Source: Eubacterium sp. (lineage in GTDB: Bacteria > Bacillota > Clostridia > Lachnospirales > Lachnospiraceae). From it: 64,000 nucleotides of DNA. Below, piece by piece: positions 56,541 through 64,000 of the stretch. The position numbers were made by a program, and so were the translations under genes. Below the pieces are notes generated by a model. It searched no databases, was not told the DNA's origin, and worked only from the letters and a program-made list of their open reading frames with translations. Numbering within the stretch: position 1 is the first letter of the stretch; each line of letters begins with the position of its first letter. Where the stretch lies: the NCBI GenBank assembly GCA_024684035.1, contig JAIKXQ010000073.1, positions 22,075-86,074 of the forward strand, written 5' to 3'.

Positions 56541-57263
56541 TCAGCAGTGCGCCATATCTGCTTTCAGGCTACGGAAATCCGCCAGGGCATCCCAGCCGAT
56601 GCGGGTGATTTTTTTGATGTTGATGGAATTGGTGCCACCCTGACGCGGTTTAAAACTTACCGGCACAAATCGGACTCTATCGTGATAATACACACCGAAG
56701 GTGGAGAGCATTACGTTCGGAAGATTGTAGTCCTTCCGGAGTTTCGGCAGGTATTTCGCCACGTATGCTCTGGTCATGAGTCTGAACGGTGCGTTAGAGT
56801 CCGGCAGAGATACTTTGAAGTAATGCTTCAGAATCCGGCAGAGCGTCTTCTCCACAAAAGCACGGTCTTTTCCGTCACCGCGCACGGTGCGGTTGCCGAA
56901 CTGTGCGTCGTATTCTGTTCTGTGCTGCCAGAATTCCTCAAACTCTGCCGGGTTTGTCTGTCCGTCGGAGTCTGTCTGGAAGATATAGTCTGCCTGGTGA
57001 TCCAGAGCGTAAGTGTAACCATAGATCAATGTCGGTCCGTGGCCGCCGTTTGGCTTGGTGAGGCCGGTAAGCAGAGGTTTTTCCTCGGCGTATTTGCGGA
57101 TGATCTCATAGGTGTTGTCTTTACTTCCGTCGTTGACGATCACGAGACGGGATTTTCCGCCGCCGTCATGTGCTTCAACGATGGGATACCAGTCGTCGAT
57201 CAGGTTTTTGATGTTTTCGGATTCGTTGTACGCCGGTACAACAATGTACAGTACATCACTCAT
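56541..57263 (-). CDS. Family 2 glycosyltransferase
   Basis: A 240-residue GT-A protein: LYIVVPAYNESENIKNLI at the start, LVIVNDGSKDNTY (nucleotide-sugar site) and QTDSDGQTNP (metal-binding DxD). No membrane helix is evident, so it resembles short dolichol-phosphate-mannose-synthase-like enzymes lacking the anchor. The acceptor is unknown. GGGGGAAG lies about ten bases upstream of the ATG. Confidence 0.9.
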   Translation of the reverse strand: MSDVLYIVVPAYNESENIKNLIDDWYPIVEAHDGGGKSRLVIVNDGSKDNTYEIIRKYAEEKPLLTGLTKPNGGHGPTLIYGYTYALDHQADYIFQTDSDGQTNPAEFEEFWQHRTEYDAQFGNRTVRGDGKDRAFVEKTLCRILKHYFKVSLPDSNAPFRLMTRAYVAKYLPKLRKDYNLPNVMLSTFGVYYHDRVRFVPVSFKPRQGGTNSINIKKITRIGWDALADFRSLKADMAHC

Positions 57264-57676
57264 TCGTTATTGCTTCCCCCAATTATTCTAATTGATAAAA
57301 AATTCTGATAATAATATCGAAGTAACTTGAATTATTGTAACACATAGTGAAAAAATACACCATAGTGCGGAGAAATTTTTGCAAAATGAACAGTGAAAAC
57401 TTTCGCACTTTGGCGCGAAGCTCGCAGATGTGATGATCGTTTCGCGATTCTTCGCGTGTGCCTTTCGGCTGTTTCGCTCACCGGGAGAGTCAAGCGGAAA
57501 TACAAAACAGGGAGGACAAAGAATTTCGGCCGCTGCGCTCACCGGGAGGGGGGAGGGACTGAGTAATTCGAAAGACTATCCTGTGAGATAAAAACAGCAG
57601 AGCGCGCGTACTGCGATGCTCTGCTGTCTGAAGAACTGTGATGGAGGAAATGCGGATCCTATAGCATTCCTGATAA
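57264..57676. other. Gene-free stretch with diverged repeat modules
   Basis: It holds GCGAAGCTCGCAGATGTGAT and CGATCGTTTCGCGATTC-type modules plus two CGCTCACCGGGAGG blocks at 57411-57560, in the same orientation as the other copies although both flanking genes are on the minus strand. A hairpin CAGCAGAGC...GCTCTGCTG at 57595-57628 may terminate the thioesterase transcript. Confidence 0.6.
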
Positions 57677-58087
57677 TTATATTTCCACTGCTGTGAAATA
57701 CGTAAAGGTGCCGCGGGCAAGTGTGATCTCTTCGGAGGGATCGGTTATGGTAACCTCGTAGACTGCAAGTGATCGCCCGTGTTTGACAACAGTGGCGACG
57801 GCCACGAGGTTGTCGAAGCCGCAGGCCGGCCGAAGAAAGTGCAGATCACCGGATACCGTCGGAGCGATTTTTCCGAAGGTCGCGCAGGCACAGCCGCCGA
57901 CAGAATCTGCCAGAGAATAGAGACAGCCACCGTGGACTGTGCCCAGAGGATTCAGGAAGTCCGGTTTCACCGGCATGGATCCTTTGGCATAACCTTTGCG
58001 ATATTCAAGGATGCTGATTTCCAGAAGGTTTCCGAACCGGTTCTGATGATTGCGCTCTGCCATCAGTTTTTCGATGTCAATTCTCAT
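57677..58087 (-). CDS. PaaI-type hotdog-fold thioesterase
   Basis: About 136 residues from the ATG at 58087. The track's longer N-terminus lies inside the upstream AraC gene and is not coding. The hotdog core is LNPLGTVHGGCLYSLADSVGGCA, including the conserved HGG, followed by GDLHFLRPA. Such enzymes hydrolyse acyl-CoA thioesters. The start lies one base after the stop of the AraC gene, so the two are translationally linked. Confidence 0.88.
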   Translation of the reverse strand: MRIDIEKLMAERNHQNRFGNLLEISILEYRKGYAKGSMPVKPDFLNPLGTVHGGCLYSLADSVGGCACATFGKIAPTVSGDLHFLRPACGFDNLVAVATVVKHGRSLAVYEVTITDPSEEITLARGTFTYFTAVEI

Positions 58088-58088
58088 A

Positions 58089-58844
58089 TCAGGTGTCCTT
58101 TGTATCAGCCATGTCCTGTGCTCTGGCGGTGCGATACTGTTTCGGCGTAAAGTTTGTGTAGGAGCGGAAAATCTGAATGAAATGACTCTCCGAGGAGAAG
58201 GCAAGGTGTTCCGCGATCTCTACAATACTCTTTCCGCTGTAGCGGAGAAGCTCCTTGGCCATATCGATCTTTTTGCTTCGGATATAGTCGCTGACAGAAA
58301 GTCCGGTTTCTTTTTTGAAGATACGGGACAGATAACTCTGGGACAGATGAACCAGAGAAGACAAATCAGCAACCGTAATTCGCTCGTTGATATGGGCGTA
58401 AATATAGTCCACGCACTGGCGGATCGGCGGTGAGGAGGGAACGTGCTTCCTCTGCTGCTGCATCTTGCTTGTGAAATCGAGAACCATGTGGTCATGAAGT
58501 GCGGCCACCTGTTCAATGGTTCTGGTATTGTCCAGCTGCTGGATATAGAAATCACTCATACGGAAAGCGCGCTCAGGCTCGAGACCGTGCTCGATGCAGA
58601 TTCGGGTAATGAATGCGGTAGTAATTACGCAGTGGTAGCGCATATTGAGCAGCGGATCCCTGGAAAGAGTTCCGACGCCGTTGTTGTCCAGGAAGCGGCG
58701 CTCCTGAATGTTCTTGCGGATCCGGTCTACGTGTCCGTGGCTTACGTTGTGGAAAAACTGCAGCTCCTCATCCAGGGCACGGTGAACGCGGCCGGCTTCA
58801 CCTTCGGCCTGTTCGTATTTGTACCAGTCTTGTAGTAATCCCAT
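58089..58844 (-). CDS. AraC-family transcriptional regulator
   Basis: About 251 residues from the ATG at 58844, ten bases after GAGG. The N-terminal 150 residues are not a familiar ligand domain. The C-terminal double HTH is clear: VADLSSLVHLSQSYLSRIFKKETGLSVSDYI and IVEIAEHLAFSSESHFIQIFRSYTNFTPKQYR. It may regulate the thioesterase that follows it or the divergent GH5-like gene; both are inference from position. Confidence 0.93.
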   Translation of the reverse strand: MGLLQDWYKYEQAEGEAGRVHRALDEELQFFHNVSHGHVDRIRKNIQERRFLDNNGVGTLSRDPLLNMRYHCVITTAFITRICIEHGLEPERAFRMSDFYIQQLDNTRTIEQVAALHDHMVLDFTSKMQQQRKHVPSSPPIRQCVDYIYAHINERITVADLSSLVHLSQSYLSRIFKKETGLSVSDYIRSKKIDMAKELLRYSGKSIVEIAEHLAFSSESHFIQIFRSYTNFTPKQYRTARAQDMADTKDT

Positions 58845-59107
58845 AGAAATATTTCCTCGCAATTATTGTTCGTATTTTGATACGTAAAATATCATATGTG
58901 TCTTTTTTGATTGTACTACGTTTTTTACAAAAATGCATCACTAATTTTTATGAAAATGTCAAAAAGGTGACTTTAAGTCGTTTTATAAACTTATTTTGTG
59001 TCATAGATTTAATATTTTTCGACGACACCTCGATAGAAAAGCAAATGGCATCAATTTATTATACTGTATAAGCTGAGTTGTGATTTTTACGGAGGAAAAA
59101 ACAGAAT

Positions 59108-60151
59108 ATGAGACAGTGGCAGGGGTACAGAAATGGTATAAACCTTGGCGGCTGGTTGTCGCAGTGTGATATCTGTGACAGGAAGCATCTCGATTCCTTT
59201 ATACAGGAGGCGGATATCCGGCAGATCGCAAAGACGGGTTTTGACCATGTAAGAATCCCTATCGACTACAGGTTATTCGAGGCAGAAGACGGGAACCCGA
59301 AAGAGGATGGGTTCCGTTATCTTGATCGTTTGCTTGAATGGTGCAACAGCTATGGTCTTCATATGCTGATCGATGTCCGCGAAACATACGGCTACACTTA
59401 TGATCCGGAAAAACGGGAAGTGGAGCGTATGCGATTTTTTTACAGCGCGGAAATGCAGCACCGGTTTCAGAGATTGTGGATGCGCGTGGCAGGGAGGTAT
59501 GCGCAGTATTTCGGGACAGTGGCCTTTGAACTTTTGGACGAGGTGGTACCGGAGGAGGTATCGGATGCCTGGAATGAAACGGTTCGGGATGTGCTGACTG
59601 TGATCCGGCAGGTGGCGCCCCGTTCCTGGGTAGTCATAGGCGGAGTGCGATATAGCTGTGTGAAGACGGTGGCACTTTTGGATGTACCCTTTGATGAGCA
59701 TATCGTATACAGTTTCCACTGCTTTGAACCCTTCGCGTTTACGCATCAGAAAGCATACTGGTTCGGACGGATGCCCTTCGACTATCAGATGGGATACCCG
59801 GATTCTATTGAACGGTACAGGGAAAAATCTTCTGTGTTCCCGTACGAAGTGGCCGGGATGATTTACGATCCCTTCGGGGGAAATATAGGGCCACATTATT
59901 TCGAACAGCTTTTTCAGACAGCGGTTCGAAATGCAGATGCCGATCATGTGCCGCTCTATTGCGGGGCGTACGGTGTGATTGACCGTGCTCCGTTGGAGGA
60001 TGCCCTTCGTTGGTTCAGAGATATCAGCGATGTATTTGAAAGATACAGAATAGGAAGAGCGCTATGGAATTATAAGGGTAAAGATTTCGGCCTTGTGAGC
60101 GGAGCTTTATCTGAAGCCGGAGATGAACTGGCGGAAATTCTTGGCAAATAG
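59108..60151 (+). CDS. GH5-like intracellular protein lacking the expected nucleophile
   Basis: A 347-residue barrel protein without signal peptide. The start YRNGINLGGWLSQC, FDHVRIPIDYRLF and MLIDVRETYGY resemble GH5 glucosidases or endoglucanases. At the acid/base position the usual NEP reads LDE (Glu145). At the nucleophile position, where GH5 enzymes have a Glu such as CGEFG, this protein reads YCGAYGVID with Ala287. It may be inactive, a binding protein, or use another residue. It sits just before the secreted GH16 gene (23 bp) and is probably cotranscribed with it. Confidence 0.82.
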   Translation: MRQWQGYRNGINLGGWLSQCDICDRKHLDSFIQEADIRQIAKTGFDHVRIPIDYRLFEAEDGNPKEDGFRYLDRLLEWCNSYGLHMLIDVRETYGYTYDPEKREVERMRFFYSAEMQHRFQRLWMRVAGRYAQYFGTVAFELLDEVVPEEVSDAWNETVRDVLTVIRQVAPRSWVVIGGVRYSCVKTVALLDVPFDEHIVYSFHCFEPFAFTHQKAYWFGRMPFDYQMGYPDSIERYREKSSVFPYEVAGMIYDPFGGNIGPHYFEQLFQTAVRNADADHVPLYCGAYGVIDRAPLEDALRWFRDISDVFERYRIGRALWNYKGKDFGLVSGALSEAGDELAEILGK

Positions 60152-60174
60152 ATTTATCAGGTAAGGAGAGAAAT

Positions 60175-63100
60175 ATGAAAAAGAAACAGTTGATCGCGCT
60201 TGGGCTTGCTATGGTTCTGGCCGGAGCTGTGCCCACAAGTGTATTCGGAGCTACAGGATCTGACCGGAATAACGGAAAGGATGTTTCGGTTGAGGCAACA
60301 GACGCGGACGTCAATGTTACCGTCGCTTCTGAAGAGAACGTTCCGATGTATCGTCTCTTCAACAAGGGAACCCTTGAACATCTCTACACTGACAGCACGG
60401 TGGAGAGAGACTACCTTTCAAAACACGGCTGGGTTTATGAGGGAATCGGCTGGTATGCACCGAAGGAAGGAAGAGAGATTTACAGACTCTACAATCCGGC
60501 CACAACCGATCATCATTACACTGACTCAACACATGAGCGTGATACCTTGAAGAAAAAATACGGCTGGAAGTACGAGGGAATCGCATGGCACACGGCAGAA
60601 AAAGAGACAGAGGGAAGTGTGGCGATTTATCGTCAGTTCAATCCCGGACTTACAACCGGCGCACACAATTTTACCGACAGCACGGTTGAGCGCGATCAGC
60701 TGAAAAAAGTCGGCTGGGTTGATGAAGGTATTGCATGGTACGGAGTAAAGGCTCCGGGAAAGGCTACCGCGGATATGTCGGATACATCCACAGTAAAAGA
60801 GAAAACAGATCTTTCATACAAGGGTTACACCATGAAGTGGGAGGATAAGTTCGATCAGAAAGAGCTTGACCGCGATGCCTGGAACGTTGAGCTTCATGAG
60901 CCGGGCTGGGTAAACGCCGAGCTGCAGGAGTATGTGGACAGCACAGACAACATTAAGGTGCAGGACGGACAGCTCATTCTGAAACCGTCCAAAGACAAAG
61001 ACGGCAACATTACATCCGGCCGTGTGAATACACAGAACAAACATGACTTCAAATACGGTCTTTTTGAGGCGAAGGTAAAAATGCCGAAGGGCAAAGGCTT
61101 CCTGCCGGCGTTCTGGCTGATGGCAACAGATGAGAATCTCTATGGACAGTGGCCGCTCTGCGGAGAGATCGACGCAGCTGAGGTTATGGGACAGGAGACT
61201 GATCTCGCCTACGGAACAATCCATTACGGAAACCCTCACAAACAGAGCCAGGGCACATACAGACTTCCGGCGGGAATGGACTTCTCGGATTCCTGGCATA
61301 CCTTCGATGTAGAATGGGAGCCGGGCAAGATCACATGGTATGTTGACGGAATCAAGTACCATGAGGAGAGTGACTGGTATTCCACAAAAGAAGGTGTTGA
61401 GACAGTATCTTATCCGGCACCGTTCGACCAGAACTTTTACATGATTCTGAATCTTGCAGTAGGCGGATCCTGGGTAGGATATCCGGACGATACTGTAGAT
61501 ATCAATGCTGATTCTTCTGAGTTCAAGATTGATTACGTCCGCGTATATCAGAAAGACAGCTACGACGAGAATGTAAAGAGACCGGAGAAGGAAGTTTCCT
61601 ACAAAGAGCCTGACGCAGAGGGCAACTACGTAACAAACGGAAACTTCTCCGAGGACGAAGATCTGACAGACGCAGAGGCATGGCAGTTCCTCACAACACA
61701 GGGCGGTGAAGGATCTGCGAAAATCAAAGACGGTCAGATCAATATCGATGTGAAAAAAGAGGGGGATGAAAACTATAGTACTCAGCTTCTCCAGAAGGGA
61801 CTCCCGATCATGCAGGGCGGCACCTACAAGGTTACATTTGATGCCTGGGCAGACGCAGAGCGTAGAATGGTCGTAAATCTCGAGGGACCGGACAACGGCT
61901 GGACCCGTTACCTGGCTGATACAACCGTAGATCTCACTACAGAGAAGAAGAGTTATGAGTACACCTTCAAGATGGAAGGAAAGAACGACCCCAACGGATC
62001 TTTGGAGTTCAATTTTGGTCACCAGGGATCTCTGGACGGTGTGCACATCACAAACGTAAAACTGGTAAAAGTGAGCCAGGATGAAGTTGCAGATGACAAC
62101 GCGAAGACTGTTCTTGCAGATGGAAACTACGTATACAACGGACAGTTCCAGTCCGGCGAAGGCCGTATGGGATACTGGGAGGCAGATAAGAACAATGCTG
62201 CCGGCACAGCTGTAAGCGTAACAAACGAGAATAATATCAGAAGACTGAAGATCGAAGCTCCGGAAGGAACTTCCGAGGAGAATCCGGTGATTGTATCCCA
62301 GGATAGTCTGGCACTTGTTGACGGTCAGGAATATGCAATGAGCTTTGACGCAGAGGGTCCGGCAGACGGAGCGCTCGCTGTAAAAGCAGCCGGACAGACA
62401 TATCAGGCAGAGCTCAACGGAGAAGAAACTTCCTATAATACAACAATTGTTCCGGCAGAAGGTTCTGCAAAGGATCTTCGCATTGTGATTACAAAGCCGG
62501 GAACATACTACCTGGACAACGTGAGAATCGTAGAAGACGCAATGATCAAGAACGGTTCCTTCGATGCGGGTACAAGCGGATATGAAGTATACGTAGATTC
62601 CGCGGCAAAGGCAAAGGTAGGCGTAGATTCCCTGACAGAGAAGAACGCACTTGCCATTGACGTAGAGGATACAGGCGCAGATGACTGGAGAGTTCAGATT
62701 AAGCAGAACAATGTGAAACTTGAAAAGGGAAGATGGTACACACTGACCTACAAAGCAAGAGCAAGCAAAGAACGTAAGATCCGTGTCATCATGCAGGGAC
62801 TTGAGGACAGAGGCTGGTCTGTATATTCTGACGACAGCAAGGGAACTGTTGATCTTACAACGGAGTACCAGACCTTTACACAGACCTTCCAGATGAGAGC
62901 AGAGGATGATCCCAAGGCGTTCCTCAGCATCTGTGCAGGTGCAGTGAATGGAAAACAGATCACAGAGAACCACAGTGTATATGTAGATGATATTTCACTG
63001 GTAGAGACCCCGGCTCCGGCACCGGGAACTGCAGCTTCCGAGGTGGAAGCGGGTGTAAACCAGCTCAAGAACGCTGATTTCGCAAACGGAACAGAGAACT

Positions 63101-63513
63101 GGGATGGCTTCGGTGATCTCGGATCTCCGGCAGAGGGAAGTGTTGCAGCAGTAGATGGCGCAATCGTGGCAGATATCAAGAACGCAGGTTCCGAAGACTG
63201 GCATGTTCAGCTCAAACAGGGCGGAATCGTCCTTGAGAAGGGCAAGACATACAAGCTTAGCTTTAAAGCAAGCTCTACGGTTGACAGACAGATCAAGGCG
63301 GATTTCCTTGATCCGGGCAACGGCTATGCATGGTACGGCGGCGGCACCTTCGATCTTACAAGTGAAGAGAAAGAATTTGAGGTAAAATTCACTGTAGATA
63401 AGGAAACAAACACGAATATGTACATGATGCTTTCCATGGGTAAGGTCGGAAACATTACACCGGCATCGACCGTAAAGGTAAGCGGACTGTCTCTGGTAAA
63501 AACTATAATATAG
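60175..63513 (+). CDS. Secreted GH16 beta-glucanase with DUF5648 and CBM4/9-like modules
   Basis: A 1112-residue protein. Order: signal peptide (about 1-25); three DUF5648 repeats (about 58-200: MYRLFNKGTLEHLYTDS, IYRLYNPATTDHHYTDS, IYRQFNPGLTTGAHNFTDS); a GH16 domain (about 215-460) with Glu331, Asp333 and Glu336 in GEIDAAEVMG; then about four CBM4/9-like beta-sandwiches (about 480-635, 645-785, 790-945 and 960-1110), the third and fourth most alike. It should cut beta-1,3 or mixed beta-glucans outside the cell. AGGAGAG precedes the ATG. Confidence 0.94.
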   Translation: MKKKQLIALGLAMVLAGAVPTSVFGATGSDRNNGKDVSVEATDADVNVTVASEENVPMYRLFNKGTLEHLYTDSTVERDYLSKHGWVYEGIGWYAPKEGREIYRLYNPATTDHHYTDSTHERDTLKKKYGWKYEGIAWHTAEKETEGSVAIYRQFNPGLTTGAHNFTDSTVERDQLKKVGWVDEGIAWYGVKAPGKATADMSDTSTVKEKTDLSYKGYTMKWEDKFDQKELDRDAWNVELHEPGWVNAELQEYVDSTDNIKVQDGQLILKPSKDKDGNITSGRVNTQNKHDFKYGLFEAKVKMPKGKGFLPAFWLMATDENLYGQWPLCGEIDAAEVMGQETDLAYGTIHYGNPHKQSQGTYRLPAGMDFSDSWHTFDVEWEPGKITWYVDGIKYHEESDWYSTKEGVETVSYPAPFDQNFYMILNLAVGGSWVGYPDDTVDINADSSEFKIDYVRVYQKDSYDENVKRPEKEVSYKEPDAEGNYVTNGNFSEDEDLTDAEAWQFLTTQGGEGSAKIKDGQINIDVKKEGDENYSTQLLQKGLPIMQGGTYKVTFDAWADAERRMVVNLEGPDNGWTRYLADTTVDLTTEKKSYEYTFKMEGKNDPNGSLEFNFGHQGSLDGVHITNVKLVKVSQDEVADDNAKTVLADGNYVYNGQFQSGEGRMGYWEADKNNAAGTAVSVTNENNIRRLKIEAPEGTSEENPVIVSQDSLALVDGQEYAMSFDAEGPADGALAVKAAGQTYQAELNGEETSYNTTIVPAEGSAKDLRIVITKPGTYYLDNVRIVEDAMIKNGSFDAGTSGYEVYVDSAAKAKVGVDSLTEKNALAIDVEDTGADDWRVQIKQNNVKLEKGRWYTLTYKARASKERKIRVIMQGLEDRGWSVYSDDSKGTVDLTTEYQTFTQTFQMRAEDDPKAFLSICAGAVNGKQITENHSVYVDDISLVETPAPAPGTAASEVEAGVNQLKNADFANGTENWDGFGDLGSPAEGSVAAVDGAIVADIKNAGSEDWHVQLKQGGIVLEKGKTYKLSFKASSTVDRQIKADFLDPGNGYAWYGGGTFDLTSEEKEFEVKFTVDKETNTNMYMMLSMGKVGNITPASTVKVSGLSLVKTII

Positions 63514-63576
63514 AAAAAACGTCTATGCGGGAGCGTTCTGCATAGGGGGGGAGATTGAAGAAAAAGTAAAGCGTGA

Positions 63577-63616
63577 GCCGCGGCGGACACAATATAAAGG
63601 GTCCGCCGCGGTTTTT
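63577..63616 (+). terminator. Intrinsic terminator after GH16 gene
   Basis: CCGCGGCGGAC and GTCCGCCGCGG form a perfect 11-bp stem followed by TTTTT. Confidence 0.92.
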
Positions 63617-63775
63617 GGTTTTATCTCATGGGGCAGACCTATGAGACTAACCGCAAGAGGTCTTGGGAAAACGGCTTTAATTTTGTAGTGAAACACAAGA
63701 TATAGACGAAAAATGAGCGAAAGACACGAAAAACACAAGAGGAAAATTATTTACAAAAAAAGAACAAAAAAGTTG

Positions 63776-63804
63776 TTGACAATCCCGTAAGAAAGGCGTA
63801 AAGT
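63776..63804 (+). promoter_or_regulatory. Promoter of a probable rRNA operon
   Basis: TTGACA, 17-bp spacer, TAAAGT, in an AT-rich context and followed by an rRNA-type leader. Confidence 0.75.
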
Positions 63805-64000
63805 AGTCGATGTTGTAGCGGTCAACGACACACGACGAACCGCGAAAACACAAGAGAACATTGACAACTGAACAGTAAAACACATCCTCGAAAATTCAAA
63901 AAACATTTTTGAACGATCGATGAGTATTCAACAATTTATTGTTAATACAAATCCTTTAAAACAGTAATAACGGGATGAATTAGCCAAGTGTTAATTCTGA
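63805..64000 (+). other. Leader of rRNA operon; 16S gene lies beyond the window
   Basis: CATTGACAACTGAACAGTAA and GCCAAGTGTTAATTCTGA resemble the leader and spacer sequences found before 16S genes in Clostridia. No mature rRNA sequence is inside the window, so this is based on the leader alone. Confidence 0.7.

Noticed and set aside
60814-62973. 719-codon minus-strand ORF opposite the GH16 gene
   Set aside because: It is a mirror of a biased plus-strand gene; the translation is Cys/Val-rich with no domain.

Overview
The window looks like a piece of chromosome from a cellulolytic gut or rumen Lachnospiraceae (Clostridia). The pointers are strong AGGAGG-type ribosome binding sites, many intrinsic terminators with T-tracts, some GTG and TTG starts, secreted plant-polysaccharide enzymes with CBM2, ricin and CBM4/9-like modules, DUF5648 repeats, and an rRNA-operon-type leader at the right end. 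[Eubacterium] cellulosolvens or a relative would fit, but this is a guess from content. I see no prophage, insertion sequence, tRNA or CRISPR array.

Layout. 1-1.4 kb: minus-strand DUF4956 and VTC-domain pair. 1.7-4.5 kb: macrodomain protein, MATE exporter, GNAT acetyltransferase. 4.6-10.1 kb: two-component system followed by a FtsX-type permease and its ATPase. 10.3-18.3 kb: DegV, a secreted esterase with two carbohydrate-binding modules, a GT14 glycosyltransferase, a lipoprotein, a minus-strand radical SAM protein and a phosphoesterase. 18.5-23.8 kb: chemoreceptor, SEC-C protein, EAL phosphodiesterase. 24.1-26.3 kb: PadR, HAAS-domain and DUF4097 operon. 26.5-30.7 kb: polysaccharide deacetylase, PHP phosphatase (minus), glycogen branching enzyme. 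31-33.8 kb: vitamin-type ECF S component, coaX, lrgA-like and lrgB-like genes. 34-39 kb: NlpC/P60 wall hydrolase, HtrA protease, secreted GH5 cellulase. 39.3-48.6 kb: ilvBN, GH43, an unrecognised surface protein, a COG0523 GTPase, metY and thrH. 49.2-53.3 kb: ketopantoate reductase, YkgJ-type protein, PHP protein, M18 aminopeptidase. 54.6-58.9 kb: XRE regulator, dGTPase, and minus-strand GT2, thioesterase and AraC. 59.1-63.5 kb: a GH5-like protein lacking its expected nucleophile and a 1112-aa GH16 enzyme. 63.8-64 kb: rRNA leader.

The most unusual object is the gene-free stretch at about 53.37-54.36 kb. It has no ORF of 60 codons on either strand. It is filled with at least 13 small hairpins, mostly about 39 bp apart, whose loop is nearly constant (CTTTAT on +, AUAAAG in a minus-strand RNA) while the stems differ in sequence but keep pairing. 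A TTGACA-N17-TAAGAT promoter points into it on the minus strand, and it ends at a long stem carrying the same loop. I propose a large structured non-coding RNA of roughly 0.95 kb, perhaps one that displays many copies of a protein- or RNA-binding hairpin.

The second window-wide signal is a family of modular intergenic repeats, at least 14 copies in one orientation, mostly downstream of plus-strand genes. Several copies end in terminator-like hairpins, and one sits between the permease and ATPase genes of the ABC operon.

Functional links: the secreted GH5, GH16 and CE1 enzymes and the non-secreted GH43 serve plant-polysaccharide use. PanT-like S component, CoaX and the ketopantoate reductase-family protein all relate to pantothenate and CoA. 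IlvBN, MetY and ThrH belong to amino-acid synthesis.
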